DNA from: Lucifuga dentata
Taxonomy: Eukaryota; Chordata; Actinopteri; Ophidiiformes; Bythitidae
Assembly: GCA_014773175.1 (NCBI GenBank)
Contig: VXCM01000948.1
Span: 1-64,000, forward strand
Length of the DNA stretch: 64,000 bases
Reading direction: 5' to 3'
Shown here: piece by piece, positions 24,488-35,211 of the stretch
Layout of the letters: each line of letters opens with the position of its first letter
How positions within the stretch are numbered: position 1 is the first letter of the stretch
The notes under the pieces: model-generated
Databases searched by the model: none
What the model was told of the DNA's origin: nothing
What the model saw: the letters and a program-made list of their open reading frames with translations, nothing else
Program-made: the position numbers and the translations under genes

Positions 24488-26365
24488 GTAGGCACCAGCA
24501 ACCATGGTGGAGCAGACAAGAAGCCTGGGACAGACAGCTGAGTTTGACTTTGTGGCCAGTCAGATAGGAGCTTATTCCCACCCTCCAGTTCTATTACACC
24601 CAGCCTGTTTTTATCGCCCTCCTCCAGGTGTATCCAGGTAACTTCAAGGCCAGGCCACTCTTAAAACTATGACAGTCAAGGTAACAGGTAATTGCAGAGT
24701 GGCACTCGTAAAACTGCCTGTTTACCCACGGCTGAACTCCGCCCCGCTTGTATTAGACGCCAAACTGGATGAAGCAAGATGTGATGGCTGATAGGATGAG
24801 GTGGAATGGTGTGGTATAACTGTCTTTTGCTCATTATGCCTTTCCTCTGAATTCATCAAAATCTGAACTCTTTTCTTCCCCACATTTTAATTCCGCAGAC
24901 AAGGATTTGGACTCTCTTCTCATCAGTTCTCCATCTCTTCCTCTTTCTGAGGTCATAGCCCTTTTCAGCTTCCCTCTGTGGTTTCACTTTTCAGGCTTGG
25001 GTTTGAGTTATTCTATTTTTTTTTCACTTCATTCCTCTTTTTTTTTTTCTTGTTGTCTTTAGCTACCTCTCTCCCCCGTCTATGCCCATGTTCCTCTGAC
25101 TTTATAAGTAACTTTGGCTCTCTCCGTCTTTTAATGTTTGATTCCAGGTGATAAGAGAAGACTAAGAGATGAGCCTGACTGCACCAGTTAATGTGGTCAA
25201 AGGGCAGAGGCTGCGCTGGGAAGTGGGGGGCTAGAACTGGTCCAGGCTCAGCTTTGGACCATGAATTGTGGATGGTGGCCCTTTGCCAAGCTGTCTACAC
25301 ACAAGCCATGGAAATATACATATTGAAGCAATTGTCCATATCTGTCTGAACAGTCATTATCTGCCAATCTATCAAGATACTGATCTAGAGTTTGTATATA
25401 TCTACTGTCATGTACTTACCCCCTGAATGGTGATAAGATTACAACTTCTCTGTGCACACAGGCCAATAAACACAAGCATGCACACTTGTACACAGACATA
25501 CACAAATGCATATGCACTGCTGCATTGTAGGTGTGCTGTATGTTTGCACATAGATTTAAATAAACATGCAGGAAACTGACAGAAGATAACAGAAGATATG
25601 CATTTACATTCACACACACATGCACTGTACGGTTTACTGCTGAACACAGTCACGGTCCATCTCCTCACTTTTAACAATCACGTCTGTTACAGACCACAAA
25701 CAAACAACACACTTCCACACATGGTGGTCTTTGACACAACCAGCAACTCAACTCTCTCTGGCCCTTCTCCTTCTTTTGCTCTCCCATCCTCGCCAACCCT
25801 TCTTCTCTCTTCCTCTCTGTCAGTTTTCATCTGATTTCATTCCTCATCCAGTGCCATTATAAATTCATTGTATGCTGTCGCGGCTGATTGAAGTGATGGG
25901 CTGATTCCTCAAAGCTTCCAGCCTGATGGAGGGTGCTATAGCAAATAGCCCAATGGCTCTGTTTAGATAACACTGACCTCTTGCAGCCGCCATCACGTCT
26001 GTTGTGAGTGAGCTTCATGGGATTTGCTGCAATCCTAAAGTGGAGAGACAAAAATCTAAATAAAAAACAAAAGAAAACAAAAAATATCAATTTGAATAAA
26101 TCATTTAAAATACAAAGAAGCAGAGATAATGTGTCAAAGAGATGAAAAGATCAAGAGAAGAGAGAGAGGAAGAAAGATAGGGATTGGGGGAGAGAGTAAG
26201 GGGGAGAGCAAAGGGGAGATCTCGGGTGGGCAATGATTTGAAGTGTATTGTAACTCCCACCTGCCCTCTCCATGAACAAAAGTGTTAGTCATCATCAGGG
26301 TGAATTGTAAGGGGAGACAAGGGGCCGCTTCGTTGCGTCCCCCTGATCTGCATTCTGCCCATGGG

Positions 26366-26379
26366 GTTACCAGGGTAAC
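26366..26379. promoter_or_regulatory. Perfect X-box-like RFX palindrome GTTACCAGGGTAAC
   Basis: Two half sites GTTACC and GGTAAC are separated by AG, matching the RFX/X-box consensus (GTNRCC, 0-3 bases, RGYAAC). It lies in a GC-richer, repeat-free block at 26.28-26.40 kb with several CpGs. RFX sites regulate ciliary genes in promoters and occur in distal enhancers. Here no transcription start is visible, so a distal element is the more likely reading. Confidence 0.4.
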
Positions 26380-26499
26380 GAGTACAGTACACTGAGGGAC
26401 GAGGAGGGTGAGGGGGGCATGGAGAGGGCACTCACCCTTTTCCTTGGAAATGGATATTCATGCCTTTGTTCCACTGAGGTTACGATAGTGTTGATTAGA

Positions 26500-26531
26500 A
26501 AAAAAAAAAAAAAAANAAAAAAAAAAAAAAG
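26500..26531. repeat. Poly(A) run interrupted by N (26516)
   Basis: A runs on either side of a single N; length is uncertain. Confidence 0.85.
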
Positions 26532-27453
26532 CATCCTACCTAAATGGCCTGGCCTCTCTACTGGCCTCAGAAATCATTATGTGCCCGGCGAGGCTTCAGC
26601 TGGCCAACAGATCAGGATTCAAACATCAGTGTTGATTAAAACCAGGTAGATGATGGAAAAGAATTGTTGACAGAGGAATGAAAACCACACATTTATGCTG
26701 GTGGAATAAAACAGAGAGTGGACAATAGCTGTGGCTTCTTCATCTGTCTTCCTGTGTCTTTCCTAGAACCCACTGACATTTTCTGTCTGTGTCTTTCCAT
26801 CTTCTTGTCCACCTATCCATCTATCTGTCCTCATGTCTTTATATCTGTGCCTTCACTGTTCTTTAACATGTTGCAAATGTTCCTTCAGTCTGGATGAAAT
26901 CATCTTTGTCTTTTCTGCTGTATAAAGACATCAGCTCAAGTTAGTGCGTGGGTATGTGCTGGTAGGCGTGTGTGTCCTGTAAATGTGTTCAGGGCAATGT
27001 GTCCTGCATGTGTCTTTGTCTGTGGCCTTGTGTTTAAGTATCCACTTTATGAGCCACGTCAGGACACACATACTCTGTCTTTAAGTGTGCATTTGAAAAT
27101 AATGGTCTTTGGCATTATGCAACTCATTGCACACACAGAGCCTCTTTTAAAAGTTAAGGGGGGCAATATTATGGCTCATCTTTGAAAGCTGGAGGCTGTA
27201 AAACATCATTGTAACTCCCTCATGTGACAAGATGTTTTACAATCACACCATTAGAAGCTATTGAGAGAGCACGGGCCACAGGCTGGAGGAGGGTTAGCAG
27301 GAACCAATGTAGCTATGCTTGCTTTCCTCTCCTGACACAGCACTGAAAACAGGGCATTCCTTATTGCAAGGAGTGCAGCTGCCCTAAGACAATGTTGTTC
27401 TTTAATTAAACTATCTGTACACTGTAAAGGAGTAGTGGTGGTGGTGGTGTGTA

Positions 27454-27549
27454 TGTGTTGTGTGTGTGTGTGTGTGNGAGTATTGTAAAGTCTTTGTGTA
27501 CAGTATATAGATGGCCATGGGGGTGGTGTGTGTGTGTGTGTGTGTGTGT
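27454..27549. repeat. Two (TG)n tracts
   Basis: TG repeats at about 27459-27476 (ending at an N, 27477) and 27527-27549, separated by unique sequence. Confidence 0.8.
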
Positions 27550-29194
27550 GAGTATGTGTGTGTGCTCTCCAGAATGACTGCCAATGAAAACATCCTTCCG
27601 CACAGTAAAAGCATGAAGCTAACACTTGCAATAACAGATATGAAACAGCCATTAGAGCTCATTACAGGAATCAAAAGTGAGGGAGGTGATCAGGCTCTGA
27701 ACCGGCACAGTTCCTAGTATTAAATCCTGAAATAAGGCATTTTCATGATTAGACATTCATATCCCTGAAGGAATGAAAAATCTACTGGACATACTGGAAA
27801 TACAGCATATGTGCTGCTCTTAAACCCACTTCAGATCAGACACCCAACACATCACTTGCAACAAATGAGGGGATTTTGAAATGTCAAATAATATTTCTAC
27901 CATTATTTTTTTTAATGGACTATTGAATGCAAATGTAGATATTTGAGCACTGAAACCACAAGCTTTCAAACTTCCAGCAACCATATTTTCTTTTTTACAA
28001 ACTGATAAAGTGTTGATCAGTTTTACTGTTGAAAACCCTGCATAGGATCTGCCCACTCACAGAACTCCCCTCACTTACAAATATAGGGTAATTGTGAATT
28101 ATATTGATAATTTTGCTCAGTATCTCTGACAATGTTTCATAAAGATGTTGAAGGAAGACTTTAGTAGACCTGATGCTTGCTTCATTCAACAGAGTAACTT
28201 GAGTCGGCAGCCTCTTCAGTGTGTAATTCCTTTCCGCTCAAGTCTTGGTAGGTCAGACCGACTACTGCTGAGATTTGAGGGGAATAATTCCGCTATCTCC
28301 GCATTGATCTGTGTCCTGCGGTTTCATCCAGCCGGCCTCATACATCTGCTGCCTGACAGAAAGTTGGCAGGCAGATCACAGTCCGGTTTATTAAGGAACA
28401 CTGTGACTCTCTGACAGTGTGCAAAAGTCCAGTATTAGCTGGTGAAAGTAGGTTATATGATGGAGAAAATATCACAGAAAATTCCACTTCTGTGTTTCAG
28501 AGGTTGACCTGACAGTAGTGTTGATGGAGTTCAGCTGATGGGGCTGTGCAATTTAGGAATCTATTGTCCTTGTACTTCATCCGACAGTCGCTAGGAGGGA
28601 GTAGAAATGAAGATTCGTCTCCTCTGCAGCAGAGAACTGAGCAGGGAAACTCCGCTTCACTTCAATCTTTAAGCCGTGTCAAATGTCAAGAAATATATAA
28701 ATCGAAATATGCAATGCAGTTAAAACATTTATCACATAATTTAATTACTGAATAACCAGAAGAAGTTAAATGCAGTGCACAAGTAAAGATGCTACTTACA
28801 GTAAGTTGGATGATGATGTATTTTTGAGACATATGAAAAGTTGATTTGTAAAACCAGATAGCTCTGTATGAATTTTATATATACATGACCATGAATGGAA
28901 TCTCACCTTTAGCATTTAGGTTTAGCCAGTGATGGCTGTGTGCAAAAATGATCATAATATGTCTAAGTGGATTTTAGAAAGGGGCTGAGAGAAAATGTCA
29001 TTTAGGATTCAAGATTTCCATTTGGACCCCTGAAAGAGACTTAATGCCAATTGTCCTGCTGGTCATCTCACTCGATAGAATGCAAATGTGGAGGTCTATA
29101 GGGCCTGGTGAGGGAAAGCCATTGATTTGAGATGAATATAGTGGCTACTCTCAGGCCCTTCACAGTTATTAGGACTAATAGAGAAACATAAAAT

Positions 29195-29243
<49 letters not shown>
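29195..29243. repeat. (GA)n microsatellite
   Basis: About 24 GA units without interruption. Confidence 0.9.
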
Positions 29244-29245
<2 letters not shown>

Positions 29246-30320
29246 CACAGATCTGCACAAATGCTTTAAATAGCTGGCTACTCCACAGGCCTCTCACAGA
29301 GTTTGGCTTGCAATTTGCATTCCTTTGTGTGACAACTTGTAATCCTCCCCTCAGCATGCCAAGAAACACACAACAGATTTATTGTCCCAGTCAACAAATC
29401 GTTTAGGTCATCCCAAACCTATTACTGCCTAATGCAGAGGGAGCCCCAGGCCCCATGCACCGCCTCATCTCAACTACCGGAGGCTTGCAGACAGACCTGC
29501 ACCGCCGGAGCCCCACGGCTCCACTGCTTTGTAGGGCCCCCGGTCTATTCATACTCCATGCACTTCTGGAGCTTTGTGTGTTCTGAGGCTGGGAGAGCCA
29601 GAAAACATGGCTGATGCTGAGAATGTAATGTGAATGTGGCATCTCCGCTGTCAGGTCCACAAAAGCGGGCCTAAGTGGAGGTTTGTGGAGGTTTATTAAG
29701 TTAAAATAATTAAAAGCACAACTTAGACATTTGGATTTATTTCATTAAACTATTCAAAAATGTGCCTGAAATATCAGTGCAAATATATCCAGTGTTTCTG
29801 TGTTGTAAAAGGAGACATTAATTATTGCAATTATTATCATTACAGCAATAATTTTCTATAAAATACTGTAACTTGTTTAGTTTATCGTGACACTGTTATA
29901 TCAGACTTTTTAGACATTTTTAATATTACAGTACTCATCTGGTAGAGGATGTTTTAAGAATGTGACATTGCATATGGGATTTTTCCTTTTAGTCAATTTC
30001 CATCTGTCCCTTACAATTTCCATTTTCAAACAAGAGGAATTTCATAAGTAAATCATCATGTTGTCCTATTGTTCAATCCTTATATTGTTTTGGACAATAT
30101 GACCGAAGCATGCCAGTTGTTTGGTCCTGTTATCATGTTTCATGAGTGAAACCATGTCCTCATGTGTCTACATGAAAACCATAACAACAATGTATTTTTG
30201 CTTGTCTGGGACAGGCTGACTGACTCACTGTTTGCTGGGAGCTGGTGAAGAAAAATGTGTTTTTATGCAATTTTTTTTTCTTTTCTTGTATTCTGAGATA
30301 TTATTGTCTCAAATGGACTT

Positions 30321-30362
<42 letters not shown>

Positions 30363-30390
30363 CAGATAGATAGATAGATAGATAGATAGA
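30321..30390. repeat. (GATA)n array, left part
   Basis: About 17 GATA units with one GACA variant, running up to the left end of the MITE at 30396. Confidence 0.9.
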
Positions 30391-30393
30391 TGA

Positions 30394-30676
30394 TACACTG
30401 TAAAATGTGACAAGTTGATCTTACTTTAAAAAAATCTAGGAAACCAATTGCTTTGAAAAGGGTAAGTAAATATAACTATAGTCTTAAGTTCAAGTAGACA
30501 TAAAGTAAACATAACTTAAGGTTAAGTAAATATAACTATATAGTCTTAAGTTCAAGTAGACATAAAGTAAACATAACTTAAGACTAATAGTTATATTTAC
30601 TTACCTTCTTCAAGGCAATCGGTTTCCTAGATTTTTTTTTTTTAAGTAAGATCAACTTATCACATTTTACAGTGTA
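30394..30676. mobile_element. Mariner-like MITE inserted at TA within a (GATA)n array
   Basis: The element 30396-30674 starts CACTGTAAAATGTGACAAGT and ends with the inverse, ...ATCACATTTTACAGTG. It is flanked by TA on both sides (30394-30395, 30675-30676). The inverted arms extend at least 60 bp through GATCTTACTT and TCTAGGAAACC. The middle holds an imperfect direct duplication of about 65 bp containing 'gtcttaagttcaagtagac'. There is no coding capacity. TA duplication and arm structure point to a Tc1/mariner-type parent. Confidence 0.75.
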
Positions 30677-30679
30677 GAC

Positions 30680-30740
<61 letters not shown>
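30677..30740. repeat. (GATA)n array, right part
   Basis: Continues the same GATA phase family on the other side of the MITE, starting with a GACA variant. Confidence 0.9.
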
Positions 30741-32187
30741 TTGTTTTTTTTTTTCTTTTATTTTATTTTTACTGTGCCCCTGTGAATGATTCTTGTCATT
30801 TATGCCAGTAAAATAAACTGAACAGAACTCAGTTGAGCTGAGATGAATTAAACTGAGTGGAACGCAAATGAACTGAACTGAAAATAAAGGACTGACAATA
30901 GGAAATTGAGCGAGAGAGAGAGAGAGAGAGAGACGCTGCCATCTGTGTGTCTCGGCCCCCACACCGCAGGACTCAAACGCGGGGTCAGTCCAGAGAAAGA
31001 GAGACGGGGGAAGATCTCTGCTCCAACAGTCATATTCTCACAAACACAACGGGCCTTTGATTCGTTTGTTTGGACACACACATTCATGTCTAATTGTTGT
31101 TTTTCTTTTTTAGTGTATCCCACAAGGCGCACACGCATCATGCAGCCCAGGCAGCTCATATGGCATCGGTCCTCCTCTGAAACCACACTAAACAGCTCCG
31201 CAGGCCTGCCCTCCCCATCGCATGCAGAGCAGCGCACTCGGGCTTGTGGCCCAACAAGCATCATTTCTTTATGGAGATCAACGTGGCCATAATTATAACG
31301 GAAGTTAATACATGCTCCGTTTTAGCTTCAGTGAAGAGGATCACTGAATGAAAAGGCTGCGCTCATCTTAAACCACTTAGCCACGTAATCATATAGTGCA
31401 AAATGTGAATTTTGTTAAAGTGGAAGTTGTGGCAACAGATTTCAGTTGTTCAAAATGCACAGACATTTGTGCCACAATTTTACAGACTGATGCTCTATAT
31501 AGATACTAATAAGGAGAATAATTCTTCCCTTCCTTCCGATTAAAGTATCACCAAATGTTCAATCAGAAAAACATTAATTGAGGCTAAATGACTTGTAATT
31601 TTTTCCTGTTCGTTCATATTAACGACACCGTGCAGCGCGCAATGGCCCTGCGCAATGACAATGACACACACACTGACGTGAAGAATTGTGGAAAGCTGCA
31701 TCTATCTGACAGCTTTTAATCATCTGCTTGGACCCCACAGATCTGAGCCCCCACTCGTGTCATAACTTCACTCCAGCATGCAGCATTTCTCCTGCCAACA
31801 AAAGCCGATTTGTGCAAGATTTATTTTAGTATTTTTTATTTATCTGCCGCTATCCCTACTTTAATGTCTTTCATTGCAATGCCGCAGTACGACGTAATGC
31901 AGGTGAATGAAGGGGTTAAGAAAATAATTCTCCACAAGTGCAAAACGGCGTGAAGCTGCATGATGCGGTCAAAGCTGAAACACATGTTCTCCATTTCCAT
32001 ACAGTCACTGATGCTGAATTCAGGGACATGAAGCTCTCAGGCCGCCACATCATCCATAAACATCATCCATTATTCTCACTAAAACTTCTGAATTTACTTC
32101 ACATATTTAGATACAGATATTTGGTTATAATTAAAAATATTATTTTACACTTTAAAATAACCAAATCAGAATGATAAGAAATCGAGT

Positions 32188-32235
32188 TATAATAATAATA
32201 ATAATAATAATATTAATAATAATAATAATAATAAT
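32188..32235. repeat. (AAT)n microsatellite
   Basis: About 15 AAT units with one interruption. Confidence 0.9.
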
Positions 32236-33659
32236 TTAAAATATTCAAGCAATAGGCCTACCATAACAAAAAGCGCCTTGCCATCAAGCTGAATGAGATA
32301 ACGGTGCAGCTGACGGTGCACTGGTATTAATTTATTTTGTCAAATTTAATTTTCTCTCAGCGCGTCAAGACCAATAAAAGCAGCGTAGGAGGGATGTTTG
32401 TAGTTGTGCTTGGCAGAGCACGCTGCTTCAACATTGCCCGACTTCGTATTTCAAAGACTACTTTCATTATTTTATTTCATTTAATAAACATAATTTCTCC
32501 TTTCCTAAGCTTTGCAGAATTTTTTTTTTTTTTTTTTTTANTTTTTTTTTTTTTTTTTTTAAGTGGCAGAAGTTGCTATAAATTCCCCGGTTATATATGT
32601 GGCCCAATATTTATCGGAACGAAATATTCCTAATTCACGCCAGTGTTGGACACAACTGCTTTTGGCTGTGACAGTTCTGTATTTTTAAAAAAATGTCTTA
32701 GCGTTTTTATTTTATTTTATTTTGTTAGTTTTATTTTTTGAGAAATAAAATATAGTTTATGAGAGTAAATGTTTTAAAGTAATTTCAATAATAATCGACC
32801 TAAGTCTGATCAGAAGCTCACTGAATTTTATCCTAGAAGAACCGAGACGACGTGAGGAAATGTTTGGAGGAGAGAGCACATTAAACGCGTCGCCATGCAG
32901 CCAGAATGACCTCAGCACCAATTTCGTCTGAGTGCGTTTGTCTGGCCACACGGCTCCCAGCACACATGCCCCTGGTTAGGCCGTCTCCTATGCGATACAT
33001 CCCACAGATTCTCCGTGTAACACAATCTGTGGACAATCAACACGCTGCACAGAGCCGTGTGGAATAAATACATTATTCAAATAATTGAATAGTCTTCATC
33101 GTGTCTGACGAGGAAATCTGAGGCAGAATAGAGTGAAATTTGGCATTCTCAACGGTGCTCCAGACATGGGAGAGCCAGAAAAGGAGAAAAAAGTCTTCAC
33201 CTTATCAGTTTTCTCTCTATTTCACAAGATTGTCACATAACAAACATGAGGCATCAAAATACTAGAGGAGTGGATTGTTGGTGTGAGTCAGTGGTGTGGT
33301 AGCAGAAAAGCAGGTGTTTGTTCTTGGTTGTTCAGAGGTCCCACTGTGGGCTCAAGGACACCATCATCCCAGGTCCCCCATTCTGTAGCCGCTGCTTCAC
33401 CTCTCCTCACTCCTGGACAGCCTGCTGTTCTCCTCCCCCATCCCCTCCCTGCTCTTCTTTTTGGGCCTTTGATCAAAGCTGGCCTCTCTGCCACAGCTGC
33501 CCATCAGGGGGCTCCTCACCCTCACCTACAACAACACTGCCTGCTGGGCGTCCCTCTCTGATGCACACACATGGGTGCAGACACACAGGGGCTCCTGCAG
33601 GAACCCACGCATGCACACACACAAATAGACATTCACACAAACAGATCAAGACCCCCCCT

Positions 33660-33790
33660 CTCCCCAAAACCATTATTCATCTCCAAGGAAACCGCAAGCT
33701 CGTTGAGACCCCTGTCGCGAGGTTNCTCCCCAAAACCATTATTCATCTCCAAGGAAACCGCAAGCTCGTTGAGACCCCTGTCGCGAGGTT
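33660..33790. other. Assembly artefact: exact 65-bp duplication around a single N
   Basis: 33660-33724 and 33726-33790 are identical with N at 33725. Confidence 0.9.
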
Positions 33791-35169
33791 GAGTGCAGTT
33801 GTAAACTCAAAAAAAATTGCAACTTATTCTGTATGTGTCCTGAGAAGAAACAACAAGCATAGGATAAAGAATGAGAGAACAATCATTTATGTGTTTCTTT
33901 GTGCTTGTGTGGATATGTCAAGTTTGCACATGGGTCCACAGTTTCACACAGGTTCATATGCGTGTTTGTCAAGTGAAAGAGACAGAAAATGTTATCCAGA
34001 CAACTTGCTATGCTTCAACTGAGCAAACACATTCTGTGCTGGAAGCTGCATTTTCCACATACAAACAGACAGCAGGACAAGCAAGCACCACAGCTTGCTT
34101 ACATGTGTAGGACTGTATTTAGTCCCACCTGTAAACTTTTATCTTAGGGCCTGGTGCCCAACTTACTTCCTCTTCTGTACTTGACCTCAAAACTCCTCTC
34201 ATTTGGCATGTATAGCTTCAATTATGGACATAAGAAACACTTTGGTCTGCCATTGAGAGGAACTGAAAGCGTTCCGGTACAGCGTTTTTATAAACTCTTA
34301 TGTTTTACTCATGGTGACAAATGTTTGTTGACTTCTTTTCTTTTTCTTTTTTGATGGAGAGTTGTTGGTTTCTCTTTGAAAAGCCTGTGTTCTCCTCCAG
34401 AACTGGAAGCAATCCTGTTGAAACATCTGGTGATGACTCAAGCTACATATCAGATACACATCACATGTGATTCATTATCCTGAGGTTGGTCTGTCCCGGG
34501 CAAATTGGACTTTGTATATTTTCAGACGGTCCCATACATATACATGGGACCCGGCTGTGATGACACATCGGGCCGATGAAAGTGTTTCCAGTGTTTGTGT
34601 CCTAGTTCAAAGGGGTTGATGGGTACCTCCACTGGTGATGTGACACAGGAAGCACCTTGGGCCAATCCTCTCCACCCTCACCTGCTCCCTCCCCAACAAC
34701 ACTGGGGTCAATTAACTAATTAAGTACCAATTAAAGCATTAACTGCTTCCCGGGGGCTATGAGGTAGCAGCGGGGTGGGACATGGTGCAAGAGGCCACAG
34801 GGCTGAATCAGAGCGAGTTCAAAAGGGTTTTATATCCTAAAATACAAAGGCTAAAAGAACACAGGTCAAAGTGGGGAAGGTGGATGACATAATATTTAAT
34901 ATTAGTGTATTTAGTATATTTAATATTTAATCACTGTATAATTTAACTTAGATCAAAATAATATCTCAATAAGGAGCATATTTTCAGACAAATTGCCACA
35001 GATCATGCCAATATTTAATGCAATCCACTGCGCAAGATGTTTGGTGCTGTAATTACTTAAAAATGAATTATCCACAACTCAAGGAAATTGTCCCACTAAT
35101 ATTTTTCTATCCACCTGCCAGATGGGGATAAAAAAAAATAAAATAAAATAAACACTGCATGGAGGTATT

Positions 35170-35211
35170 CTCCATGTGGACAGATGATTTCATACATCTG
35201 TCTACATGGAG
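35170..35211. other. 17-bp stem hairpin
   Basis: CTCCATGTGGACAGATG (35170-35186) pairs with CATCTGTCTACATGGAG (35195-35211) around an 8-base loop; one pair would be a G-U wobble. The stem is shorter than a typical animal pre-miRNA and does not extend convincingly beyond these limits. Confidence 0.5.

Larger units (their letters stand above)
16821..30320. other. Non-coding interval, no exon seen
   Basis: Downstream of the plus-strand gene. It contains AT-rich DNA, a 26-bp A run, (AAT)n, a cluster of CA, TG and CAGA microsatellites at 23.7-24.5 kb, and several somewhat GC-richer blocks (about 22.15-22.45, 24.63-24.77, 26.28-26.40, 28.20-28.40 and 29.40-29.66 kb). These lack repeats and could be conserved non-coding elements. 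ORFs here have no supported splice sites. Confidence 0.5.

Noticed and set aside
4750..28300. Weak similarity between short peptides FRGNGSAIS (about 4.77 kb) and FEGNNSAIS (about 28.27 kb)
   Set aside because: Only about 21 of 33 bases agree and no wider similarity is seen. Treated as coincidence.
33660..33790. Perfect tandem duplication as a recent biological event
   Set aside because: An N lies exactly between the copies, and seven other loci show the same pattern. An assembly artefact is simpler.
33318..34022. 234-codon ORF
   Set aside because: It reads across the artefactual 65-bp duplication and an N, and is low in protein-like signal.
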